A stretch of 37,865 nucleotides of DNA, taken from assembly GCA_030681265.1 (NCBI GenBank), contig JAUXXD010000188.1, forward strand, positions 1 through 37,865, read 5' to 3'. This document shows, one piece after another, positions 31,111 through 37,865 of this stretch. Source of the DNA: Candidatus Didemnitutus sp. Its GTDB lineage: Bacteria > Verrucomicrobiota > Verrucomicrobiia > Opitutales > Opitutaceae. A program made the position numbers and the translations under genes. Positions within the stretch are counted from its first letter, which is position 1; each line of letters starts with the position of its first letter. Below the pieces are notes generated by a model, which saw only the letters and a program-made list of their open reading frames with translations, made no database searches and was not told the origin of the DNA.

Positions 31111-32996
31111 CAGGTCGGGATTGTTTTTAGAATGGCGAGAGAACCCTGATAGAGAATGCGCCCGTCGCCGCGAATTTCCATGTCCACAACACACACGCGC
31201 CGGAACGCCAACATCGATGCAACAAACTCCGTGACAGGATTCAGCCCGGCCACGAAAATAAGGTCGGACTCACTGAATGCGACGGATGCGATGGTCTTCG
31301 GGCGGACAATCAGGAGCGAATCATCGTAGGCCAGCGTCCCGCCAAGGCTGCGCCGCCCGCGCGTCACGGGTAATGCCGTGACCGCTTTCATCACTTCGAC
31401 GCCGCTCGGCTTGCGCACAAACGGAAAGGCGTGCGCTTCAATGCCCGAGGCTTCGGCTTCGGCTCCTTGGCGCGGAGTAATCGAAATACTCGGAAGACTT
31501 GTGTAGCCGCTACCCGCATTCGTCACGATAATGCCCACAATCGAACCACCCTCGACCGTTGCGAGCACGGTCGCCGTTGAACCACCGACGCCAGCGGGAG
31601 GAGCCGTTACCGTCACCACGGGCGCACTCGTATAACCAGAACCCCCACCGGTTAGCGTCAGGCTTGCGATTGGCGAACCGTCTAAAATGGCGTTGGCTGC
31701 CGACGTTCCGCTGCCGCCCCCGCCAGTGAAAACTACCGTTGGGGCGCTTGTATAGCCACTGCCACCCTCGATCACCTGCAAAGAGTAAATACTCGACTTC
31801 TGAATGACTGCCGCCGTCGCCGACGCGCCGCTGCCGCCCCCGCCAGTGAATCCGATTGTCGGCGCACTGGTATATCCGCTCCCGCCGTTTGTGACAGCGA
31901 CGGATAGCAACTTTCCTGCGCGCGAATCGCCAAGATAGACGGTGAAATTCGCGCCGGAACCAGATACGGAAGTAATGGCAAAACTTGGGGCGGAAATGTA
32001 ACCAAAACCGCCCGCCGTAATTGTGGCGCCTGTGACCAATCCAGAGCTATTTGTTGTCACATAGCCCGACGCGCCGCTGCCGCCGCCGCCAGTGAAAACC
32101 AGGGGTAACGTCGTGCTGACTGGATAGCCTGAACCGAACTCAACCAGGCTCATAAAATTCACAAAGCTGGAAGCTCCAACGTTCGCCACCGCCGTCGCGC
32201 CCGTGCCGCCGCCGCCAGTGATCGTTACAGTCGGAGAACTTGAATAGTTTGACCCGAGTGCAGACAACCCAATCGAAACCAACTTCCCTATGTTCGGGTT
32301 GACCGTGGCAATTGCCGTCGCGCCCGTGCCGCCGCCGCCAGTGAATGAAACAGTTGGCGCGCTTGTCAGGTCATTGTCGAAGCCGGTGATTTGCAGCGAT
32401 TGGACGCTAAACGATGTCCGCGCTAATGTCGCCGTCGCCGACGCGCCGCTGCCGCCCCCGCCAGTGAATCCGATTGTCGGCGCCGTCAGGTATTTGCTAC
32501 CATGCGATACCAGAATGAGCGACAACACCGGCCCCGACGTTGCTGTTACCGCCGCCGTGGCCGTGGCCCCTGTGCCGCCACCGCCGACGATGCTGATGGT
32601 TGGCGCAGCACCAAACCCGCCGCCCGGTGCCGTGACGTAAATTTTGCGCAGTTGGCTTGTCGGCGGCGTGCGCCCCTCCAACAGCCAGACACCGTTACCA
32701 CCCCGAGCACTTACCGGAGCATCATCCCATGCGAGAGCGCCCGGCACGCCGCCAGCAACGGCGAAGGTCGCCAAGTGCCGATTGTTCATCCGGTCAACCC
32801 ACTCGATCGCGTTAGGGAAACTGGTATTTTCAAGACCATACACAAACCCGAGCTTCATGGTAACGCCAGCGGGCGCGAAAAACCCATTGCCGTTGTGAAA
32901 GCGCAGGAGCCAATTCACAGGGTCGCCTAGCACGAAAGGCGGCACATCTGCCGCGCCTGGCTTTGTTGGGTCGGTGTAGATCGTCAGGTTTGGCAT
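31110..32996 (-). CDS. Phage virion protein with about 41-residue glycine-rich tandem repeats
   Basis: The start at ATG 32996 gives 628 residues. A longer reading from 33140 would overlap the upstream gene by 140 nt. The N-terminal 120 residues are a non-repetitive domain (PNLTIYTDPTKPGAADVPPF). From about 120 to 500 at least seven clear units with T-G-G-G-G-S/T-G-A and SGYTSAPTV cores repeat about every 41 residues (123 bp), plus two or more degraded units. A C-terminal domain (about 505-628) is again unique. The repeats resemble those of tail-fibre or capsid-decoration proteins in other phages and would form stacked beta units. It probably builds a fibre or surface spike. Its stop overlaps the next start. 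Confidence 0.82.
   Translation of the reverse strand: MPNLTIYTDPTKPGAADVPPFVLGDPVNWLLRFHNGNGFFAPAGVTMKLGFVYGLENTSFPNAIEWVDRMNNRHLATFAVAGGVPGALAWDDAPVSARGGNGVWLLEGRTPPTSQLRKIYVTAPGGGFGAAPTISIVGGGGTGATATAAVTATSGPVLSLILVSHGSKYLTAPTIGFTGGGGSGASATATLARTSFSVQSLQITGFDNDLTSAPTVSFTGGGGTGATAIATVNPNIGKLVSIGLSALGSNYSSSPTVTITGGGGTGATAVANVGASSFVNFMSLVEFGSGYPVSTTLPLVFTGGGGSGASGYVTTNSSGLVTGATITAGGFGYISAPSFAITSVSGSGANFTVYLGDSRAGKLLSVAVTNGGSGYTSAPTIGFTGGGGSGASATAAVIQKSSIYSLQVIEGGSGYTSAPTVVFTGGGGSGTSAANAILDGSPIASLTLTGGGSGYTSAPVVTVTAPPAGVGGSTATVLATVEGGSIVGIIVTNAGSGYTSLPSISITPRQGAEAEASGIEAHAFPFVRKPSGVEVMKAVTALPVTRGRRSLGGTLAYDDSLLIVRPKTIASVAFSESDLIFVAGLNPVTEFVASMLAFRRVCVVDMEIRGDGRILYQGSLAILKTIPT
31813..31865. repeat. 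Copy 1 of a perfect 53-bp in-frame direct repeat
   Basis: Bases 31813-31865 are identical to 32431-32483 (offset 618 bp, 206 codons). Both encode the TGGGGSGASATA core on the minus strand. Identity at synonymous sites points to recent copying within the gene. Confidence 0.9.
32431..32483. repeat. Copy 2 of a perfect 53-bp in-frame direct repeat
   Basis: Identical to 31813-31865; the flanks then diverge. Neighbouring weaker copies end near 32220 and 32343 with an exact 123-bp period. Confidence 0.9.
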
Positions 32997-32998
32997 GG

Positions 32999-33916
32999 TC
33001 AGCAGAATCGCGGTCGGATGCGCGTCGGGGTGTTCGTTTGCGGCGAGCAAAGCAAGCGGAGTTGCGTGCGCGCCTTGTCGGCCTTCATACGCAAGCCTTC
33101 GGTGTTTTCGCCCGCATACTTCTTGTAAGTAATCGCCCACTCAAAGCGGATGATCGGCAAAAGGATTTCCAACACCTTGTCGGCTGGCATACGCGGCAGG
33201 GTCGAGCCGGACGTGATGCGCCCCGGCAGGACGTAGGTAGTCAGGTTCACCACTGCCGCACGGTCGGGCAGGGGATAGACCACAAAGCGCACGGCATAGG
33301 CCGCAGACGCCAGCAACGCCCCCGCGTCGGCCCGATAAAACAGCGGTCGGCCAGTCTCGTAGGACGCGCCGCCCGTGATCCATGACACACCACCAAAGTC
33401 GGAGGCGAAACTTGCGCGGAGTAACAACTCATCGCGTTGACCAGACAACGGCGACAACGGCCCATGCCCTTGCAACTCGGGCGCGTCCATGACCTCAACA
33501 ACGGAGGCGTCGAGCGGAATCGAATTGTGATAGAACGTCGCGCCAACGGTGCCGGTAGCATTGTTGAACGGTTCAACAAACTCTTGATTCGCGCCATTCA
33601 GGCCCGCGTAGGTGTAGAATGTCGTCCCGATACGCACGACGGAGCCAACCGTCGAAACGCTCGGCGTCGTGCCGGTGAATACATTGGAGCCTTGCGTGAC
33701 GCCAATTGATACCTCGACCGGCGCAAGGAATCGCACACCAAACGAACGCTTCGCCCAAGGTGGTCGGCGCCCATCGATCGGCGCATAGCATTCGAGCAAT
33801 CCCTCGTTAATGACCTGCATGGCTAAATCCAAGTCATCGTCGAGGTCAGTCGCAGTTGGCCGGCCCGACAGTCGGGCAAGGTTCAGAAGTAGATCGTCGA
33901 AATCGCCAGCGGCCAT
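32999..33916 (-). CDS. Phage adaptor/connector-like protein
   Basis: The protein has 305 residues. A good ribosome-binding site (GAGGAGG) lies about 11-14 nt before ATG 33916. The N-terminus is helical (MAAGDFDDLLLNLARLSGRP, then DDDLDLAMQVINEGLLECYA), as in head-tail adaptors whose helices bind the portal. A beta-rich insertion (about 65-125) follows, then a helical C-terminal part with MPADKVLEILLPIIRFEWAI. The end KARTQLRLLCSPQTN is helical as well. It follows the capsid genes and precedes the repeat protein, the place for a connector or tail-terminator, but no named family is certain. Confidence 0.75.
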   Translation of the reverse strand: MAAGDFDDLLLNLARLSGRPTATDLDDDLDLAMQVINEGLLECYAPIDGRRPPWAKRSFGVRFLAPVEVSIGVTQGSNVFTGTTPSVSTVGSVVRIGTTFYTYAGLNGANQEFVEPFNNATGTVGATFYHNSIPLDASVVEVMDAPELQGHGPLSPLSGQRDELLLRASFASDFGGVSWITGGASYETGRPLFYRADAGALLASAAYAVRFVVYPLPDRAAVVNLTTYVLPGRITSGSTLPRMPADKVLEILLPIIRFEWAITYKKYAGENTEGLRMKADKARTQLRLLCSPQTNTPTRIRPRFC

Positions 33917-33922
33917 GATAGA

Positions 33923-34414
33923 TTAGACCTCCTCGAACTCAGGTTGAAGTGTTTCGGCGGGCTCGGGCTGCGGGACATCGGCGGCTGCGGGCTCTTTCGC
34001 CTGCTTCTCGCCAATGGCGCGGCCAATGAAATAGGCATCCAATTGCATACGGAGCGCGCCCGCATCCTTGCTGGACTTGGGGCAGAAACCGCAATCAGCG
34101 CAAAGCGCGGCCAACTCCTCGATACTGTTCTCCGCGTATTTGTCCGGCGTCAGCCACGGCGCGATGCGCGCAATCATGGACGGGTTGCCGCGCTCGCCCT
34201 CGATCACAACAGGGCCATAGCGGAACGGGTGCATCGGGAATGCAACCAATTCAAAAATGTCGTTAATCTCGAACTCGTCGGCAGGCTCGTAAGCGTATGC
34301 GCCAAGGTCGGGATTAAAAAGGAACATGTATTCGCGACCGGACACGCCGGACACGACGCGATGCGGGAACTGGTCGCCCGCTTGATTGGTGATCTTGATT
34401 ACTAGCTTGCTCAT
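33923..34414 (-). CDS. Hypothetical phage protein
   Basis: The protein has 163 residues from ATG 34414. The first half looks beta-rich (LVIKITNQAGDQFPHRVV, EYMFLFNPDLGAYAYEPADE). The middle is helical (PDKYAENSIEELAALCADCG), including the two-Cys pattern C-x-x-C-G-F-C. The end is Pro/Glu-rich and disordered (PQPEPAETLQPEFEEV). No family is recognised. It lies between the intra-operon terminator and the adaptor-like gene, with 6 bp to the next start. Its position after the capsid gene suggests a minor head protein, not provable here. Confidence 0.65.
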   Translation of the reverse strand: MSKLVIKITNQAGDQFPHRVVSGVSGREYMFLFNPDLGAYAYEPADEFEINDIFELVAFPMHPFRYGPVVIEGERGNPSMIARIAPWLTPDKYAENSIEELAALCADCGFCPKSSKDAGALRMQLDAYFIGRAIGEKQAKEPAAADVPQPEPAETLQPEFEEV

Positions 34415-34430
34415 TGAGTTGTGGGGTTGG

Positions 34431-34478
34431 GTTAAGAAAAGAGGCTCCTCGGCACAAAAGCGCAGCGAGGAGCCTCTT
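34431..34478 (-). terminator. Strong stem-loop terminator after the capsid gene
   Basis: AAGAGGCTCCTCG at 34439-34451 pairs perfectly with CGAGGAGCCTCTT at 34466-34478 (13 bp). On the minus strand it is followed by TTTTCTT. It lies between capsid and downstream structural genes and would lower downstream transcription relative to the capsid. Confidence 0.88.
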
Positions 34479-34505
34479 GGATATTAGAGAAACCCTGTGC
34501 GTTGG

Positions 34506-35996
34506 TTAGCCAGTGAACGCGACGGGCACGACGCCCGGCACGGTAGCAGCGCCTTCGACAATGACGAAGTTCTTCGCCAGCGCGCGGCGGTCGGTGAAGA
34601 CGCTCATGCCGCGAATGCCTTGCAGACCGAACGCCTTCAAATGCGCATCATCGGGTTTACCGACAACATGGAAGTCGTCAGTGTGAACGATGGGTCGCGC
34701 ATCTTCGGAGCCGGTAGCGTAGAACAGAGCTTCGCCGCCTGTGTGCATCGCCCAATTGATCGGAACGCCCTCACGCGTGCAGGGGATGATGATTGCACCA
34801 GACGGATGCGCCAGCGAGAAACGGCCAGCGGCTTGCGCCGTGACGTTGCCGCCGCCATTCGTGCCGCCTGTTTGTGTCGCGCTACCACGCGTGACGCTCG
34901 CGATTTGCTTCGCATCGGCATGGACGCCCGCCGCCGTGTATTTCACGATTTCGTATTTCTTGTCCGTGCGATGATTGTAGATCATGAAATAGTAATCGTT
35001 GCTGTCAGACGGCAGCGATTCGTTTTCCGTGATGAACCACGAGTAGCCGGGGAAGTAGGCGAAGTAATCGCTATCGCCAGCGGCGTCGGTCGTGCCGCCA
35101 CCGGTGACGGTCGTTGGCGTGGTGTCCGCAATCGCCGTGCCCAAGTAGGCGACGGGGGCGAATGGGGAACCCTGACGACCATCGGCATCGTCCTGCTTGA
35201 TGTTGTGCGGGTAAATGACGTTGTTGTTCCACAACGGATATTTGCCCGTGAACAGCGGATTGCCTTCACCGCGCAACGCGCCGTATTGCATACCCTGCAA
35301 GTAGGACGAATTACTGCGCAGCGGACTGAGAAACGTCTCGGGACCGAAAAACAGATACTTGGGAATGGTCGCGCCCATTTGGTCGGTTTCCATCCCGAGT
35401 TCGCTGGCGCCCATGCTCAACAGCGTGCTCTTGCCGTTGTCGATAAACGACGGCGTAAGCGTATCGGTTGAGCGCAGTTGGTCGCGAGTGGTGCCCGAAT
35501 GGCCGTTGGTCACGCGGAGCAAGTTGGTGCCCGGTGCGACGAGCAACGCGTGATTGCGAAGACGAATTTGAATATCGTCGTCGTATTTTCGCGTATACCA
35601 ATCGCCCATCAAATCGGAGGTGATTTGATCGACCGTGCCGCCCATGCGGAGCTTCTTGAGGATTTGCGTCCACGAGATAGCATGACGCATCAGATCGACG
35701 CGCACACGGAAGGTATGCGGTTTGATCTTGGCCGTCTTGGTCTTGAGTTCTTGCTCGCCGCGCACGCCTTGACCGCGAATCGCGGACACGAGCGTAAACA
35801 CAACGTCTTGAGCCTGACCGGCGCTCAAGTCTTGTTTATTGACGACAGGCATTTTGCTGCCTTCGCCACCACGGAAATTTTTGAAAACAGATTTTTCGTC
35901 CACCGTTTTGAGAACCTTGCGGCTCCAAACGGTAGCGCGAATATCGGCATTAGCTGCGACCAAAGTTTGATAACTGGTCGGATTAGTGATGCTCAT
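34506..35996 (-). CDS. Putative major capsid protein (N4-gp56/DUF4043-like)
   Basis: The protein has 496 residues. AAGGAG about 12 nt upstream of ATG 35996 gives the strongest ribosome-binding site of the segment, as expected for the most abundant virion protein. The start (NPTSYQTLVAANADIRATVW), the segment with FRGGEGSKMPVVNKQDLSAG, a basic-helix region near residues 90-155 (LMRHAISWTQILKKLRMGGT), and SGAIIIPCTREGVPINWAMH fit the phage-capsid group around N4 gp56/DUF4043. I cannot confirm this by alignment. It follows the scaffold-like gene and precedes a terminator, the usual arrangement. No N-terminal prohead protease is present in the visible order. Confidence 0.75.
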   Translation of the reverse strand: MSITNPTSYQTLVAANADIRATVWSRKVLKTVDEKSVFKNFRGGEGSKMPVVNKQDLSAGQAQDVVFTLVSAIRGQGVRGEQELKTKTAKIKPHTFRVRVDLMRHAISWTQILKKLRMGGTVDQITSDLMGDWYTRKYDDDIQIRLRNHALLVAPGTNLLRVTNGHSGTTRDQLRSTDTLTPSFIDNGKSTLLSMGASELGMETDQMGATIPKYLFFGPETFLSPLRSNSSYLQGMQYGALRGEGNPLFTGKYPLWNNNVIYPHNIKQDDADGRQGSPFAPVAYLGTAIADTTPTTVTGGGTTDAAGDSDYFAYFPGYSWFITENESLPSDSNDYYFMIYNHRTDKKYEIVKYTAAGVHADAKQIASVTRGSATQTGGTNGGGNVTAQAAGRFSLAHPSGAIIIPCTREGVPINWAMHTGGEALFYATGSEDARPIVHTDDFHVVGKPDDAHLKAFGLQGIRGMSVFTDRRALAKNFVIVEGAATVPGVVPVAFTG

Positions 35997-36054
35997 TTAA
36001 TTATGGCTCCTTGATTTGTTGAGTGAAAATGCCGCACGCGATGCCGATGGGTTA

Positions 36055-37110
36055 TCAACCGGTCTTGCCGAGCATCTCGTCGAGTTGCTTGGCCGTCATG
36101 TTGTTGATGTCCCGTGTCAGTTGTTCGCGTGTTGGCGTAAAAGTGCTGTTTGGATTCGCACTGCCGGGTTCAAGAACCTCGACCGAGGTCGCGCGCACAG
36201 CGGGCGCAACGGCTTGCTTCGTCGGATTTGGTTGGTTCGCGCTCGGGCGCGCAGGCGCATTGGCCGTGCCGTCCCCGTTTGCTTTCCAACCTTTCCCCAC
36301 GGCAAATTCACGGGCCATGATGAGCGGCCAGCGTGGAGAGTCGAAAACGCCCTGATATTCGGGGTCTTCTGATTTCAGCTTAATGAAGGCATCAAATTCT
36401 TTCCGCCCAGGGCTTTCTTTGTCCCTGAGTGATGGAAATTCCTCAATGGCCTTCACCGTATGTTGCTGTTCCTTTTGCCGGAAATCTTTTTCGCCGGAAG
36501 TGGCGACATCCGCCTTTTTCGCTTCGGCTTGCTGTTGCAGTTGGGCGATGGCGTTTTCTGCCTTCATCGCTTCGCGCGTCAGACGGGCGATTGCGGCCAT
36601 GTCCATTTCGTCGGCAGCGGTCGCGAGTTTCTTTTCGATCTCGGCGAGGACTTCCTGCTTGGCCGATAATTCGTCAACCGGCGCGGCTTGCGTCTCGGTT
36701 TCGCCCTTCGCGGCGTCGTTCTTCGGTGAGGACTGCTCGCCGTAAACCTTCGAGAATGCTTGCTGCATCGAAAGGCCGGGCGCACCACCGCGCGGCTTCA
36801 TCAGCCGTAAAACCTCCTGCTCCTTAAAGTCGGCAGGCTTGACCTTGATCGCCTTCGGTTGGTCGTCCTCCTCCTTGGCTTGCGCTTCATCGTCGAGTTC
36901 CGTTTCTGTCTTCGTCTCGACTGGCGCAGGTTTCGCTTCTTGAACCGGCTCCGGCTCGGGCTCGGGCGCGGCGGCGGGGACATCCGCCAATAGCGCGTCC
37001 ATTTCGGCGACGCTAAATTTGGGCAATTCGATATTTAACTGCTCCGCAGTCGGTGCAGGTGGGGCTTCGGTTGCCGGGGCAGCGCCCTCGGCAATGGCGG
37101 GATTACTCAT
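36055..37110 (-). CDS. Putative phage scaffold protein
   Basis: The protein has 351 residues. The N-terminus is disordered and rich in Pro, Ala and Glu (APEPEPEPVQEAKPAPVE). The middle (about 150-225) is a charged coiled coil (KQEVLAEIEKKLATAADEMD, ENAIAQLQQQAEAKKADVAT). A folded C-terminal third follows, with SPRWPLIMAREFAVGKGWKA and a final helix INNMTAKQLDEML. This architecture and its place directly before the major capsid gene are typical of head scaffolds, which are highly diverse in sequence. The assignment rests on composition and position, not on motif identity. Confidence 0.7.
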   Translation of the reverse strand: MSNPAIAEGAAPATEAPPAPTAEQLNIELPKFSVAEMDALLADVPAAAPEPEPEPVQEAKPAPVETKTETELDDEAQAKEEDDQPKAIKVKPADFKEQEVLRLMKPRGGAPGLSMQQAFSKVYGEQSSPKNDAAKGETETQAAPVDELSAKQEVLAEIEKKLATAADEMDMAAIARLTREAMKAENAIAQLQQQAEAKKADVATSGEKDFRQKEQQHTVKAIEEFPSLRDKESPGRKEFDAFIKLKSEDPEYQGVFDSPRWPLIMAREFAVGKGWKANGDGTANAPARPSANQPNPTKQAVAPAVRATSVEVLEPGSANPNSTFTPTREQLTRDINNMTAKQLDEMLGKTG

Positions 37111-37164
37111 GCCCGCGATAGAGGAAATTCAACCGAGCTTCCTCAATCGGTAGCATTTGCCTGC

Positions 37165-37341
37165 TCACTGCTTGCGCGATTCCTGACGCTCGATGGCTCG
37201 CTTAATCCACTCCATATCTGCGCGCACGGCGCCGATATGCGAGGTGTTGGATTCGAGCGAGTCGAGGCGGCGGATGCGGTGCGGTTGCCAATTGTGGTGC
37301 TGCTGGCAGACCGGCGGATGATGGCGGCGGAAGATCCGCCT
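37165..37341 (-). CDS. Possible small helical protein, start unclear
   Basis: Between the scaffold-like and membrane-protein genes a minus frame is open for 59 codons down to TGA 37165-37167. The final 33 residues are strongly helical and coiled-coil-like (RIRRLDSLESNTSHIGAVRA, then DMEWIKRAIERQESRKQ), reminiscent of small haemolysin XhlA-like lysis accessory proteins. The only internal ATG leaves a very short peptide, and no GTG or ATG precedes the helix in this frame. It may therefore be a gene with a rare start, a frameshift relic, or chance. Nothing else is visible in 37111-37386. Confidence 0.3.
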   Translation of the reverse strand, partial: RRIFRRHHPPVCQQHHNWQPHRIRRLDSLESNTSHIGAVRADMEWIKRAIERQESRKQ

Positions 37342-37386
37342 TCAACTACGGGCCACGGCGGCGATTGGGTGGAGTAGCCCTTCGAC

Positions 37387-37782
37387 TTAGGGGCGCGGCT
37401 GCAGGCGCTCGATGAGCGTCTGCTGCCGGTCGAGCTGGCGTTGCTGTTGCTCGATAATGGTGGTGAGGCGGGTATCGATCTCGTCTTTCTGGCGACGCCA
37501 GTCGTTGATGGCGGCGAGCTGGAGGCTGCGATCGTTAGAGCGTTCCTCCAGGCGGATGATGCGGGGCGCGAGGTTCTGGAGTGGCTCCAGACTGGTCGTG
37601 ATGGCGGCGAGGGAAACGGAGAGCTGTTCCTGCGTGGCGAAAACCGAGCGGAGATAAAACAGCCCGGCGAGGCCGAGCACGATGATGGCGCGGTAGACGA
37701 CGGTCCAAACCCAGCCCCAGTTGACGGGGATGTTGATGAGCGGGGGCGAGAGTTGGGATTCGGCGTCGGGCAGCGGTGGCAT
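37387..37782 (-). CDS. Membrane-anchored coiled-coil protein, lysis-module candidate
   Basis: The protein has 131 residues. One membrane segment spans about 25-46 (VWTVVYRAIIVLGLAGLFYL), with a short N-terminal side. A long polar coiled coil follows (AAITTSLEPLQNLAPRIIRL, LTTIIEQQQRQLDRQQTLIE) up to the C-terminus. A single anchor plus extended helix is the architecture of inner-membrane spanin components and some holin-associated proteins; the sequence alone does not prove it. It starts 19 bp after the upstream partial gene and lies before the scaffold-like gene. A host envelope protein is an alternative if the prophage border is nearer. Confidence 0.65.
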   Translation of the reverse strand: MPPLPDAESQLSPPLINIPVNWGWVWTVVYRAIIVLGLAGLFYLRSVFATQEQLSVSLAAITTSLEPLQNLAPRIIRLEERSNDRSLQLAAINDWRRQKDEIDTRLTTIIEQQQRQLDRQQTLIERLQPRP

Positions 37783-37801
37783 GGCGATTGGGCGAAGACG
37801 A

Positions 37802-37865
37802 TTATTTGGGCTGAAGCGCGTCGGGGATGCCGTCGCCGTTTTTATCCCACTGGGCGCGTTTGTAG
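37802..37865 (-). CDS. C-terminal end of a protein with a Ca-loop (partial)
   Basis: The visible 20 residues end at TAA 37802-37804 and read YKRAQWDKNGDGIPDALQPK. DKNGDGIPD is the EF-hand/dockerin/thrombospondin-type-3 calcium loop. The rest lies outside the window, so the protein cannot be identified. Close linkage with the membrane protein (19 bp) suggests one operon, perhaps a lysis or surface protein. Confidence 0.6.
   Translation of the reverse strand, partial: YKRAQWDKNGDGIPDALQPK

Larger units (their letters stand above)
27846..37865. mobile_element. Prophage or phage-derived segment (structural module), continues past the right edge
   Basis: A block of about 10 kb next to three tRNA genes encodes a scaffold-like protein, a capsid candidate, an adaptor-like protein, repeat-bearing and other structural proteins. 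Nearly all are leftward and closely packed, with two small rightward genes at its left end. This order matches viral head/tail modules. No portal, terminase, integrase or tail tape-measure is visible within the window. The left boundary lies between the tRNA-Gln end and 27846; no attachment repeat can be assigned without the other end. Whether it is intact cannot be judged. Confidence 0.8.

Noticed and set aside
31700-32600. CRISPR-like array suggested by regularly spaced repeats
   Set aside because: The repeats are in-frame parts of a coding gene with a 123-bp period and related, not unique, spacers; no cas genes.
34497-35471. 324-residue plus-strand frame over the capsid gene
   Set aside because: The opposite strand has a strong ribosome-binding site and fits the operon; this frame is Arg/Val-rich and domainless.

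Overview
The window looks like chromosomal DNA of a high-GC Gram-negative bacterium, most likely Verrucomicrobiota of the Opitutaceae type. This is an inference. It rests on the outer-membrane genes (bamA, skp, lpxD), few clear Shine-Dalgarno sequences, and a secreted lyase with Ig-like modules and a C-terminal domain (motif near NLMKYALGLEP) that I associate with this phylum. Base composition and codon use look even up to about 27.75 kb; after that the content is viral.

Region 1 (1-6.6 kb) is a polysaccharide-use locus: a sodium:solute symporter cut by the left edge, a LacI-type regulator upstream on the same strand, and a divergent large secreted PL6-type lyase (alginate lyase or chondroitinase B family). 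The logical model is extracellular cleavage of a uronate polymer, uptake of products, and LacI-type control. Region 2 (6.6-8.45 kb) holds a secreted thermonuclease, a tiny lysine-rich protein, and a scar where a truncated serine recombinase abuts a frameshifted RecD-like helicase remnant, next to tRNA-Asn(GTT).

Region 3 (8.6-20.2 kb) is core housekeeping. It runs L25, pth, rpsF, ssb, rplI, a terminator, dnaB, bamA, skp, a terminator, lpxD, prs, an HtrA-type protease, a terminator, and pyrE facing it. rpsR is absent from its usual place between ssb and rplI. bamA-skp-lpxD is the widespread envelope-biogenesis cluster.

Region 4 (20.3-27.3 kb) is regulatory and metabolic. It contains an HTH protein fused to a metallo-beta-lactamase fold with an H-x-E-x-E-H metal motif, a TPR sensor histidine kinase in an apparent operon with a D-aminoacylase-type amidohydrolase, a divergent NtrC-type regulator whose phosphoacceptor Asp is replaced by Thr, and a DapB-like dehydrogenase. 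Three tRNA genes (Lys-CTT, Thr-TGT, Gln-CTG) follow.

Region 5 (27.85 kb to the right edge) is a prophage or phage-derived segment beginning about 100 bp after the tRNA-Gln. Two small rightward genes face a leftward structural operon: a Ca-loop protein cut by the edge, a membrane/coiled-coil protein, a scaffold-like protein, a major capsid candidate, an intra-operon terminator, an unknown protein, an adaptor-like protein, a protein with about 41-residue glycine-rich repeats, and three further proteins linked by stop/start overlaps. Portal, terminase and integrase are not in the window and may lie beyond the right edge. The most unusual items are the HTH-MBL fusion, the Asp-less NtrC regulator with its neighbouring kinase/deacylase operon, and the repeat-bearing virion protein.
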